DNA of 14,374 nucleotides, from assembly GCA_035295985.1 (NCBI GenBank), contig DATHBT010000239.1:1-14374 (forward strand). The letters are read 5' to 3'. The notes under the pieces were generated by a model. That model was not told where the DNA came from, did no database searches, and saw only the letters and a list, made by a program, of their open reading frames with translations. Both the position numbers and the translations under genes were made by a program. The stretch comes from JAIVGV01 sp035295985 (GTDB lineage: Bacteria > Acidobacteriota > Blastocatellia > Pyrinomonadales > Pyrinomonadaceae). Positions 8,076-14,374 of this stretch are shown here, in pieces (the first letter of the stretch is position 1; every line of letters starts with the position of its first letter).

Positions 8076-8750
8076 TCAGTAGAGAACACCTCCGAGCAGC
8101 CCGCCGGGGCGGACGAATGCGACGGCCGAGTTGAGGCCGACGAAGAAGAGCGCCGCGCCGAAGGCGATGCAGGCGTATCCGGTCAAACGCTGCGCGCGCT
8201 CGCCGATCACCACGCCCCAGTCAACCAGGAACAGCCACAGCCCGTTCGCCAGGTGCCACACGGTCGAGAAGATGCCGACGACGTAGAGCACGAAGACCCA
8301 CGGGATGGCGAACTCGCGCGAGACGATCTCGAAAGCCTTTTCGGGGTAGTGCGCGACCGACTCGGTGTTCAGGCCCGGTATCAGTCCGAAGCGGAAGTTG
8401 AGCACGTGGAAGAGGATGAAGACGAAGAGGAAGACGCCCGTTACGCGCTGCACCGTGTAGAACCAGTTGCGCGCGTACTTGTAGGCGATGTTGTTCGGCC
8501 GCGCCTCCCACGCGATGAAGAGGCCGTACACGCCGTGGAAGGTGAGCGGCACGAAAATCAGGAAGACTTCGAGCAGGAAGATGTAAGGGATCGCCTGCAA
8601 GTCCGCGACCGCCTGGTTGAAGGCCCCCGCCCCGCTCATCGCCTTCGAGTTGGTGTAAAAGTGTTCGAGGAGGAAGGCCCCGAGCGGCACGATGCCGGAG
8701 AGCTGGAAGAGCTTACGCAGGACGAATGTTTTGCTCAGGCGCGCGGCCAT
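8076..8750 (-). CDS. sdhC: Succinate dehydrogenase cytochrome b subunit (diheme type)
   Basis: This is the membrane anchor of succinate:quinone reductase, 224 residues from ATG 8750; a TTG at 8807 would add 19 residues and is less likely. Five hydrophobic segments fall at about 14-30, 55-80, 100-122, 149-177 and 190-213. Four histidines at 30, 72, 115 and 166 lie in LLEHFYTN, TFHGVYG, LFHVLNF and VWHLANG. Their spacing agrees with the heme ligands of Bacillus subtilis SdhC, so a single-subunit, diheme anchor (type B) is expected. No sdhD is present, which fits. The enzyme may reduce menaquinone. The gene leads the sdhCAB operon and its stop codon is one base from sdhA. A promoter with a perfect TATAAT lies upstream at 8867-8894. 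Confidence 0.92.
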   Translation of the reverse strand: MAARLSKTFVLRKLFQLSGIVPLGAFLLEHFYTNSKAMSGAGAFNQAVADLQAIPYIFLLEVFLIFVPLTFHGVYGLFIAWEARPNNIAYKYARNWFYTVQRVTGVFLFVFILFHVLNFRFGLIPGLNTESVAHYPEKAFEIVSREFAIPWVFVLYVVGIFSTVWHLANGLWLFLVDWGVVIGERAQRLTGYACIAFGAALFFVGLNSAVAFVRPGGLLGGVLY

Positions 8751-8866
8751 CTCAGATGAAACCCCCTTCGCGGCGGGGCGGCGCGTCTGCCGGCGACTCA
8801 CGTGCAAAGTGCCCGCCGCCCTCGCCGGCTTCGCCCATCCGTTCGTGATTTCGTGGAGCGCACACG

Positions 8867-8894
8867 ATTATATGAAGCCCGGCGGGAAAAGCAA
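8867..8894 (-). promoter_or_regulatory. Candidate promoter of sdhCAB
   Basis: On the minus strand TTGCTT (8894-8889) is followed after 16 bases by a perfect TATAAT (8872-8867). Transcription would start near 8860 and give a leader of about 110 bases before sdhC. The -10 stands out in GC-rich surroundings, within the divergent sdhC/LysR region. Confidence 0.5.
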
Positions 8895-8952
8895 TCGCCA
8901 GACGATCATGCGCCCCGCAAGTGTGCGAACCGACGGAAACTAACCGTGCCAG

Positions 8953-8981
8953 TTTATCGTTCGGGAAATATAAGGTAAAAT
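8953..8981 (+). promoter_or_regulatory. AT-rich region with candidate promoter for the LysR gene
   Basis: Positions about 8951-9020 are strikingly AT-rich against their surroundings. TAAAAT (8976-8981, five of six matches) has a weak -35 TTTATC 17 bases upstream (8953-8958). TTAT (8954-8957) and ATAA (8970-8973) form a short interrupted dyad that could be part of a LysR binding site, but no clear T-N11-A box is seen. An ATG at 8980 opens an 8-codon reading frame with AAGG upstream; it ends at 9006 and competes with the promoter reading. Confidence 0.3.
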
Positions 8982-9025
8982 GAAAAAACTTAGACGGAAT
9001 CTTTAGGGGAACTAATAATAGAGCC

Positions 9026-10045
9026 GTGCAAGTCGAGACGCTGAAAATCTTCTGCGACCTGGTCGAGACGAAGAGCTTTTCGCAGGCGGCCGAGGCCAAC
9101 TTCGTGACGCAGTCGGCCGTCAGCCAGCAGGTGCGCGGGTTGGAGGAGAAGTTCCGCCGCCGACTGCTCGAACGCCTCCGCGGCGGGCGCGAGGTGAGTT
9201 TGACGGAGGACGGGCAGGCGTTTTACGAGGAGTGCCGCTCGGTCTTGGACGCCTACGCGCGCCTGGAAGAGAGGATGCGCGCGCAGACGGGCCGGGTGAG
9301 CGGCACGGTGAGGGTCGCGACCGTCTATAGCGTCGGGCTGCACGAGCTGCCGCCGGCCGTGCGCCGCTTCATGGCCCTCTACCCGGAGGCCAAGATTGAT
9401 CTCGAATACAGCCGCACGACGCGCATCGTCCGCGACGTGCTCGCCGGCGCGGTCGATCTCGGCATCGTCGCCTACCCCGAACGCAAGCGCGGCCTCGAAG
9501 TCATACAGCTCGCGGGCGACCGCCTCGTCCTCATCTGCCCGCCCGGCCACGCGCTCGCCGGGCGCAGGAAAGTTTCGGCGACTGATTTGGACGGGCAGGA
9601 CTTCGTCCTCTTCGAGCGCGACATCCCGACGCGCCGCGCGACGGACAAGATCCTGCGCGCGCACGGCGTCGGCGTGCGGCGCGTCGCCGAGTTCGACAAC
9701 ATCGAGACGATCAAGCGGGCCGTCGAGGTCGGCTTCGGGCTGGCGGTAGTGCCGCGCCTGAGCGTGAGGGACGAAGGGCGCAGCGGCCAGTTGGCCGTAG
9801 TGCCGCTGGCCGAGGCCGAGTGGACGCGCTCGGTCGGCGTCATCCACCGCAGCGACCGCACGCTCGGCACGGCCGCTCGAAAGTTCATCGAACTGCTGCG
9901 CGAGCGCGGCGGGTTCGGCGAAGAAGGCGGCGAGCCGGACGCGGCTGCCGAGCCGTCAGCGGCGGAGACCGTAAGGACGAGCGAGGGAACGTCGAATACG
10001 AGAAAGCGACCGGCGGGCCGCGCCGCGGCGAGACGCGTCTCTTGA
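9026..10045 (+). CDS. LysR-family transcriptional regulator
   Basis: This 339-residue DNA-binding regulator begins at GTG 9026. The frame is open back to a stop at 8981-8983, but no ATG lies between, and the N-terminus MQVETLKIFCDLVETKSFSQ is the expected first helix of the family. The winged helix-turn-helix covers about 1-62 (SFSQAAEANFVTQSAVSQQV). A linker helix and a periplasmic-binding-like effector domain (about 90-290, starting GTVRVATVYS) follow. Residues about 293-339 are a low-complexity tail (Glu/Gly/Ala, then Arg-rich) longer than usual for the family. The ribosome site is weak (AGGGGA, 15 bases upstream). The gene is divergent from sdhCAB and followed on the same strand by an amidase gene. 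LysR regulators often control the divergent neighbour, so sdh control is possible; the effector is unknown. Confidence 0.93.
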   Translation: MQVETLKIFCDLVETKSFSQAAEANFVTQSAVSQQVRGLEEKFRRRLLERLRGGREVSLTEDGQAFYEECRSVLDAYARLEERMRAQTGRVSGTVRVATVYSVGLHELPPAVRRFMALYPEAKIDLEYSRTTRIVRDVLAGAVDLGIVAYPERKRGLEVIQLAGDRLVLICPPGHALAGRRKVSATDLDGQDFVLFERDIPTRRATDKILRAHGVGVRRVAEFDNIETIKRAVEVGFGLAVVPRLSVRDEGRSGQLAVVPLAEAEWTRSVGVIHRSDRTLGTAARKFIELLRERGGFGEEGGEPDAAAEPSAAETVRTSEGTSNTRKRPAGRAAARRVS

Positions 10046-10107
10046 AGGCGTGTCGCTTCTGACAATCCCCTCGGCGGGCGCGACCGAGGTGAAGGGAGGC
10101 CGTCCAT

Positions 10108-11538
10108 CTGTCGGACGAACTGACGCGAAAGCCGGCCCGGCAACTTGTCGCGCTGATGCGCGAACGTAAGGTCTCGCCAGTCGAGGTGCTGGAGGAGCAC
10201 CTCGCGCGCGCCGAAAGCCTCAACCCGCGGCTCAACGCAATCGTCACCTTCGCGCCCGACGCGCTCGAACAGGCTCGCGCCGCCGAGCGCGCACTCGCCC
10301 GAAGCGATTCGCCCCCGCCGCTCTGCGGCCTGCCCGTCACCGTCAAAGACACAATCGACACGCGCGCGCTCAGGACGACCAGCGGCTCGCTCGCTCGCGC
10401 CGGGCGTGTGCCCGAACGCGACGCGCCCGCCGTCGCACGTCTGCGCGCGGCCGGGGCGATCATCTACGGCAAGACGAACACGGCCGAACTCGCGCTCGAC
10501 TACACCAGTGAAAACCCAGTCTTCGGCCGCACGCTGAACCCGCACGACCCCGCGCGCACGCCCGGCGGTTCGAGCGGCGGCTGCGCGGCGGCCGTCTCAG
10601 CCTGCCTCTCGCCCGCGAGCCTCGGCAGCGACATGACCGGCTCGATCCGCATCCCCGCGCACTTCTGCGGCGTGCTCGGCCTCAGACCGACGCCCGCCAA
10701 TTTCGACTCACGCGGTCACTTCCCGCCCGTCGAAGGCGCGTGCTCGCTCGCCGCCAGCATCGGCCCGCTCGCGCGCACCGCGGACGACCTCGAACTGCTC
10801 TTCGACGTGCTGAGCGACGAGACGGCCGGCGATTTCGGAGGGCGACACTTTCATCAATCGTCGAAGGGAATCGAATCGAAACCCGGCGGCGACGAACCGG
10901 AACTCAAAGGTCTCCGCGCGGCCTACTACGCGGACGACGGCGTCGCCCCCGTGACGGAAGAGACGTGGCGCGCGGTCGAGTCGGCCGCGCGCGCTCTGAG
11001 TGAGGCCGGCTGTGAGGTCGAAGAGGCGAGGCCGCCGGGTGTGGAGCGCGGGCCTGAAGTCTGGTCGAAGCTCTTCTCACGCGCCGTCCGCCGCTTCGTC
11101 CATGAGACCTACGCGGGGCGCGAAGAGCTGCGCGGGCCGGTCGCTCGCGCGCTGCTCGAACGCGAGCCGCCCGCGATTTCGCTCGACGACTACTTCGCCG
11201 CGTGGCTTGAACGCGACCGGCTCCGCGCCGAGCTGATCGGGTGGTTGACAGGGTCGCCCCTCCTCGTCGCCCCGGTCGGGGCCGTGGCGGCGTTCGAGCA
11301 CGGCGCGCGCAAGGTCGAAGTCGGGGGGCAGACCGTTTCGCTCTTCCGCGCGTTCAGCTACTCGCAGACTTTCAACGCCTACGGCCTGCCAGCGGTCAGC
11401 GTCCCCGCCGGGCGCACGCGCGAGGGGCTGCCAATCGGCGTACAGATCGTCGGGCGGCCTCACACTGAACGGCTGCTGGTCGCGGCGGCGCGGGCGGTCG
11501 AGCGGGCGCTCGGCGGCTGGCAGCCGCCGCCGATTTAA
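10108..11538 (+). CDS. Amidase-signature family enzyme (probable CTG start)
   Basis: The Ser-cisSer-Lys catalytic set of the amidase-signature family is visible. Numbered from the first ATG (10156), Lys64 lies in PVTVKDTID, the serine pair Ser139-Ser140 in PGGSSGGC, and the nucleophile Ser163 in GSDMTGSIRIP; the signature closes with FCGVLGLRPT. The enzyme hydrolyses an amide, but the substrate is unknown; GatA is unlikely without gatB/gatC nearby. The ATG at 10156 has no ribosome site and would cut the normal first helix. The frame is open back to 10093, and AGGGAGG (10093-10099) sits eight bases before CTG 10108. Translation from there gives (M)SDELTRKPARQLVALM, as family N-termini look, and 476 residues in all. 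It follows the LysR gene by 62 bases on the same strand. 'GSDMTGS' replaces the usual 'GSDTGGS'. Confidence 0.88.
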   Translation: MSDELTRKPARQLVALMRERKVSPVEVLEEHLARAESLNPRLNAIVTFAPDALEQARAAERALARSDSPPPLCGLPVTVKDTIDTRALRTTSGSLARAGRVPERDAPAVARLRAAGAIIYGKTNTAELALDYTSENPVFGRTLNPHDPARTPGGSSGGCAAAVSACLSPASLGSDMTGSIRIPAHFCGVLGLRPTPANFDSRGHFPPVEGACSLAASIGPLARTADDLELLFDVLSDETAGDFGGRHFHQSSKGIESKPGGDEPELKGLRAAYYADDGVAPVTEETWRAVESAARALSEAGCEVEEARPPGVERGPEVWSKLFSRAVRRFVHETYAGREELRGPVARALLEREPPAISLDDYFAAWLERDRLRAELIGWLTGSPLLVAPVGAVAAFEHGARKVEVGGQTVSLFRAFSYSQTFNAYGLPAVSVPAGRTREGLPIGVQIVGRPHTERLLVAAARAVERALGGWQPPPI

Positions 11539-11540
11539 CT

Positions 11541-11569
11541 TTCAACGCGGCGCGGCTTTCCGTTATAGT
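11541..11569 (+). promoter_or_regulatory. Candidate promoter of the SPFH gene
   Basis: TATAGT (11564-11569, five of six matches) has a weak -35 TTCAAC (11541-11546) 17 bases upstream, just after the amidase stop. It would start transcription near 11576 and give a leader of about 60 bases. The weak -35 keeps confidence low. Confidence 0.3.
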
Positions 11570-11635
11570 TTGCGTCACGATTCAACTGGCCCGCGCGCGC
11601 GCCGCGCGCCACAACCCAACGGAGGTTCCCCTGCA

Positions 11636-12640
11636 ATGGCCGAGACACTGATCCTGATCTTCTTCTTTTTCATCGCCATCTTCCTGCTCGTCGTCGCCGC
11701 CAAGACGATCAAGATCGTGCCGCAGGCGACCGTGATGATCATCGAGCGGCTGGGCCGCTTCAGCCGCGTCGCCGAGAGCGGGCTGAACATCATCGTCCCT
11801 TTCCTCGACAAGCCGCGCGGCGTCTATTGGTCGAACGTGCGGCCGGGCCTGGCCTCCATCGACCTGCGCGAGCAGTACATCGACATGCCGCCGCAGCCGG
11901 TGATTACGCGCGACAACGTGACGATCCACGTGGACTCCGTGGTCTACTGGCAGATCACTGACGCGACGAAGGCCGTCTATGAGGTCGCCGACCTGGTCGG
12001 CAGTCTCGTCCAGTTGACGATCACCGGCATGCGCTCCGTGATGGGCGAGATGGATTTGGATCACACGCTCTCTTCGCGCGACCAGATCAACGCCAAGCTC
12101 CGCATCATCCTCGACGAGGCGACCGACAAGTGGGGCGTCAAGGTGACGCGCGTTGACGTGAAGAACATCAGCCCGCCCGAGGACGTGCGCCTGACGATGG
12201 AGAAGCAGATGACGGCCGAGCGCAACCGCCGCGCACTGGTGTTGCAAGCCGAGGGCGACAAGCAGGCCGCGATCACGCGCGCCGAGGGCGAGAAGCAGGC
12301 CGCCGTGACGCGCTCCGAGGGCGAGAAGCAGTCTGCGATCCTGTCGGCCGAGGGCGCGGCGCAGGCCCGCATCCGCGCCGCCGAGGCCGAGGCGGACGCC
12401 ATCGCGCGCATCAGCGACGCGCTGCGGCAGCAGGGCGAGTCCGCGCAGTTCATCATCACGACGCGCTACATCGAGAGCCTGAAGGAGATGGCGCGCGGCA
12501 ACAACGCGAAGGTCGTCTTCATGCCGGTCGAGACCTCGACGATGCTCTCAAGCATCGGGGCGATCAAGGAGATGCTGACGGAGACCGGCGAGACGCGGCG
12601 CGGCCGCGAAGACGGCTCGCCGCTGCAACTGCCGAGGTGA
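11636..12640 (+). CDS. SPFH/stomatin-like membrane protein (paraslipin, QmcA-like)
   Basis: This is a 334-residue membrane scaffold protein. The ATG at 11636 is chosen because GGAGG (11621-11625) lies ten bases upstream and the product then opens with one membrane anchor (about 4-22, LILIFFFFIAIFLLVVAAK). The band-7/SPFH domain follows (about 28-190: VPQATVMIIERLGRFSR, then LREQYIDMPPQPVITRDNV). A charged coiled-coil region at about 190-275 contains four 11-residue repeats built on AEGEKQAAI. The C-terminal segment IESLKEMARGNNAKVVFMP is typical of paraslipins. Such proteins form ring-like oligomers in the membrane and often work with an NfeD-like partner or with FtsH; neither is adjacent here. 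The gene has its own terminator at 12678-12711. The precise role is unknown. Confidence 0.93.
   Translation: MAETLILIFFFFIAIFLLVVAAKTIKIVPQATVMIIERLGRFSRVAESGLNIIVPFLDKPRGVYWSNVRPGLASIDLREQYIDMPPQPVITRDNVTIHVDSVVYWQITDATKAVYEVADLVGSLVQLTITGMRSVMGEMDLDHTLSSRDQINAKLRIILDEATDKWGVKVTRVDVKNISPPEDVRLTMEKQMTAERNRRALVLQAEGDKQAAITRAEGEKQAAVTRSEGEKQSAILSAEGAAQARIRAAEAEADAIARISDALRQQGESAQFIITTRYIESLKEMARGNNAKVVFMPVETSTMLSSIGAIKEMLTETGETRRGREDGSPLQLPR
12248..12379 (+). repeat. Four 33-base tandem repeats inside the SPFH gene
   Basis: Units at 12248-12280, 12281-12313, 12314-12346 and 12347-12379 each begin GCCGAGGGCG (third unit TCC) and encode (A/S)EG(D/E)KQAAITR-type 11-mers. Units 1 and 2 are nearly identical in DNA, and unit 4 has diverged. 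The 11-residue period suits a right-handed coiled coil, as in other paraslipins. Confidence 0.85.
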
Positions 12641-12677
12641 TCCGAGGGCTGTGGGCTGAAGCCGGGCCGGCGTGAGT

Positions 12678-12711
12678 AGAGAGGGCGGGGGCGCGAGTCT
12701 CCGCCCTCTCT
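12678..12711 (+). terminator. Intrinsic terminator of the SPFH gene
   Basis: A perfect 11-base-pair stem, AGAGAGGGCGG (12678-12688) with CCGCCCTCTCT (12701-12711), encloses a 12-base loop and is followed by T-rich TCGTCTTTCTATT. It lies 38 bases after the SPFH stop. The minus strand lacks a T-run, so it probably does not serve the convergent ligase-like gene. Confidence 0.75.
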
Positions 12712-12747
12712 TCGTCTTTCTATTCGTGCGCGGGAAGGGAATCAACC

Positions 12748-13359
12748 TCAGTCGTGCGTTCGGCCTGTTCCGGCTTCGAGTCTGTGCCGCGAGAGCGGGG
12801 TGTGGACAGAGCCGCCCGGCCCGAGTCGGCTGCTCACGAGGACGATCTCGGAGACGCCGAATGTGACAGGCTCGAACGCGAGTTCGAGGTGTTGCCGGGC
12901 CAGGCTTCGCGTCTCGCGAGTCGCCGTGCGGACGCGCGCGAGCGTGACGTGCGGGCGGAAGGGCTTCTGCTCGCGCGGGAAGTTCGCGGCGGCGCACTCG
13001 TCTTCTAGTCGCAGTTGCAGCCGCGCGAGTTCGCCCGAAGGGTCGGCAAGCCCCAGCCAGAGGACGGACGGGCGCGCGGGCGTGGGGAAGACGCCCGCCT
13101 GTTCGAGGCTCAGTGAGAAAGGGCGCGCGGACGCGGCGGCGAGGGCGAGCGCGTCGGACAACCCGGGTAAGCGTTCAGGCTCGACGCCGCCGAAGAATTT
13201 CAGCGTGAGGTGCAGCTTCTCCTCGCGCTCCCATCCCACCTTCACAACGGGAGACAACATAGTGCGGAGGCGCGCGACGTGTGCGACCGCCGAACGCCGC
13301 GCCGCGTCCGTCAACTCGACGGCGGCGAACAGCCGCAGCAGGTTCTGTGTCTGACTCAT
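12748..13359 (-). CDS. thpR: RNA 2',3'-cyclic phosphodiesterase (2'-5' RNA ligase family)
   Basis: This 203-residue protein belongs to the 2H phosphoesterase superfamily. The two catalytic HxTx motifs are present at expected spacing: His50-Leu-Thr52 (KLHLTLKF) and His137-Val-Thr139 (RPHVTLAR). The opening LRLFAAVEL, the FFGGV after the first motif and the VLVSSRLGPGGSVHTPL close to the end are all characteristic of ThpR/LigT. The enzyme opens 2',3'-cyclic phosphates on RNA to 2'-phosphates and can join tRNA halves in vitro; its cellular role is unclear. Length is typical (about 180-200). The ATG at 13359 follows only a weak purine stretch. The gene is convergent with the SPFH gene and divergent from the beta-barrel gene. 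Confidence 0.92.
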   Translation of the reverse strand: MSQTQNLLRLFAAVELTDAARRSAVAHVARLRTMLSPVVKVGWEREEKLHLTLKFFGGVEPERLPGLSDALALAAASARPFSLSLEQAGVFPTPARPSVLWLGLADPSGELARLQLRLEDECAAANFPREQKPFRPHVTLARVRTATRETRSLARQHLELAFEPVTFGVSEIVLVSSRLGPGGSVHTPLSRHRLEAGTGRTHD

Positions 13360-13698
13360 CTCTGAACGATAAGGAGACCGATTCCAGGTCTTCGGCGCGG
13401 GAGTGTACAGGCAGCGCGCGGGGCGCGTCCATCAGTCCTCGTCCCGCGGCATCCAAAAAATTGGGCGGGCCGCGAAAGTTTTTCATTCAATGAAGTAATT
13501 TCCTGACCGCGTCGTTAAGAAAATGTCATGCAACGCCTTCGGAGTTCCGTGAAACAAAGTCCCCAGTCACCCCAATATCCGAGGTTCGTCCGCCGCCCCC
13601 TACGCGGGCGGCAGCCTGCTTCGAGCGGGTGTGACGAAGTCAGGAGGGAGCCGGCCCTCAAATCTTGTCGGTTAATTTCAACGGAGGAAACTTCAATC
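13360..13698. other. Intergenic stretch / probable leader of the beta-barrel gene
   Basis: These 339 bases hold no convincing gene. An ATG at 13528 is in frame with the downstream gene, but the added 57 residues have no domain look and would bury the signal peptide. Visible structure: an AT-rich patch at about 13475-13510 containing the perfect dyad TTCATT-C-AATGAA (13482-13494), a GC hairpin at 13592-13612 (GCCGCCC, 7-base loop, GGGCGGC) with no T-run, and GGAGG at 13683-13687 as the ribosome site of the next gene. A promoter probably lies in the AT-rich patch, but I see no clear -35/-10 pair. Confidence 0.5.
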
Positions 13699-14304
13699 AT
13701 GCGTAAAGCGATTTTCGCGGCGATCATCTTCTCCGTGGTCGGCCCTGCGGCGTTCGCGCAGGAAGAGTACAAGCGCGGCACGTTCGGCGTGCAGTACAAC
13801 CACAACCGCGTCGACACGGGCGGCGCGTTCGACCCGAACGGCACGTCGGACGACCGCGAGGGCTTCAACGGAGTCTCGGTCAACGCCGGCTACAACTTCC
13901 ACAGGTTCGTCGGCGCGGAGTTCGACTTCTCGCACGTCCGCAAGGAGACGACGGTCGGCCTCATCACCGCGCCGCCCAGCAATACCACAGTTGACCTGAA
14001 GGGTCGCCTGACGCAGTTCCTCGGCGGCGTCCGCTTGCAGGACAACCGCACGGAGACGAGCGTCCGGCCGTTCGCGCGCGCCCTCGTCGGCGTGGCGCAC
14101 GCCTCGGCCGAGGGCAGCACGACCGGGTTCACCATCGACGAGAGCGAGACCGGCTTCGGCGCGGAGATCGGCGGCGGCCTCGACGTCAGGCTCAACAACA
14201 ACGTCGATCTGACGGCCATCAGCGTCGGCTACAACCCGACCCGCCTCGACGACACCACGCAGCACAACTTTAAGATCGGCGTCGGCCTCCGCTTCCGCTT
14301 CTAA
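13699..14304 (+). CDS. Small outer-membrane beta-barrel protein (OmpA/OmpW-like porin fold)
   Basis: This 201-residue protein has a clear signal peptide: MRKAIFAAIIFSVVGPAAFA, with cleavage expected after AFA at about residue 20. The mature part alternates hydrophobic and polar residues in strand pairs (FGVQYNHNRV, GVSVNAGYNFHRFVGAEFDF, RPFARALVGVAHASA, GFGAEIGGGLDVRLN, DLTAISVGYNPTR) and ends in GVGLRFRF. A C-terminal Phe on a last strand is the usual signal for outer-membrane assembly. The fold fits the eight-stranded OMP_b-brl group (OmpA-like barrel without a peptidoglycan domain). Cargo or function is unknown. The ATG at 13699 has GGAGG 11 bases upstream and is preferred to the in-frame ATG at 13528. 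A palindromic terminator stem follows 42 bases after the stop. This gene shows that the host has an outer membrane. Confidence 0.85.
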   Translation: MRKAIFAAIIFSVVGPAAFAQEEYKRGTFGVQYNHNRVDTGGAFDPNGTSDDREGFNGVSVNAGYNFHRFVGAEFDFSHVRKETTVGLITAPPSNTTVDLKGRLTQFLGGVRLQDNRTETSVRPFARALVGVAHASAEGSTTGFTIDESETGFGAEIGGGLDVRLNNNVDLTAISVGYNPTRLDDTTQHNFKIGVGLRFRF

Positions 14305-14346
14305 GCGGCGGAGACTCGCGACGAACGAAGGGCTGTAAGCGCGCAG

Positions 14347-14374
14347 GCCCGCGACTCTCATGAGAGTCGCGGGC
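14347..14374 (+). terminator. Perfect palindrome, probable terminator stem (cut by window end)
   Basis: The last 28 bases are a perfect self-complementary sequence (centre CTCATGAG, outer arms GCCCGCGACT and its complement) lying 42 bases after the beta-barrel stop. It would give a stem of about 12 pairs with a tight four-base loop. The expected T-run lies beyond the window, so the terminator call is probable but incomplete. Confidence 0.65.

Noticed and set aside
7857..8759. 300-codon + strand frame opposite sdhA/sdhC
   Set aside because: It spans two real genes on the other strand. Its Glu/Asp/Arg-rich product is the usual antisense artefact.
10069..10089. Hairpin CCTCGG / CCGAGG between the LysR gene and the amidase as a terminator
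   Set aside because: There are only six pairs with a nine-base loop and no T-run, and it abuts the amidase ribosome site. It is probably chance in GC-rich DNA.
10108..11538. Amidase as GatA of the tRNA amidotransferase
   Set aside because: No gatB or gatC nearby, and the signature is not the GatA form, so a generic amidase call is safer.
13528..13698. Longer N-terminus for the beta-barrel protein from ATG 13528
   Set aside because: The ATG at 13699 has a good GGAGG site and starts exactly at a signal peptide. The extension would hide that peptide and looks non-coding.

Overview
The window reads as ordinary chromosomal DNA from a GC-rich, respiring, Gram-negative-type bacterium. A soil Acidobacteriota of the Blastocatellia/Pyrinomonadaceae kind is my best guess. 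That rests on inference: the mix of a VPS10/sortilin-like protein, a Bacillus-type diheme succinate dehydrogenase, a secreted GDE-type glycosidase and an outer-membrane beta-barrel, plus intergenic repeats of the (GGCAGAA)n and 'CGCCTTTGCGCC' kinds. No marker gene for taxonomy is present.

Layout. 1-565: 3' end of a VPS10/sortilin-like protein. 566-680: heptamer repeats in opposite orientations. 662-1096 (-): Smr-domain protein. 1097-1316: divergent promoter region with a GC-rich dyad around a -35 box and a long hairpin repeat in the leader. 1317-2252 (+): malate dehydrogenase. 2342-5152 (+): large exported amylo-alpha-1,6-glucosidase-like protein, closed by a strong terminator shared with the convergent sdh operon. 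5206-8750 (-): sdhC-sdhA-sdhB operon. 8751-9025: divergent regulatory region. 9026-10045 (+): LysR regulator. 10108-11538 (+): amidase-signature enzyme, probably begun at CTG. 11636-12640 (+): SPFH/paraslipin membrane protein with its own terminator. 12748-13359 (-): 2'-5' RNA ligase-like/cyclic phosphodiesterase ThpR. 13360-13698: long leader or intergenic stretch. 13699-14304 (+): small outer-membrane beta-barrel, followed by a perfect 28-base palindrome at the window end.

Function. mdh and sdhCAB encode two neighbouring TCA-cycle steps (succinate to fumarate with quinone reduction, and malate to oxaloacetate). They lie close together in convergent orientation, with the glycosidase between them. 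The LysR gene is divergent from sdhCAB, which makes it a reasonable candidate regulator of sdh or of the amidase downstream of it. The other genes are single housekeeping or envelope genes. I found no CRISPR, phage, transposase, toxin-antitoxin or defence island, no tRNA or rRNA, and no convincing undescribed multi-gene system. The points most worth a second look are small: the CTG start of the amidase, the repeat elements that touch gene ends and leaders, the dyad at the mdh promoter, and the tail on SdhA.
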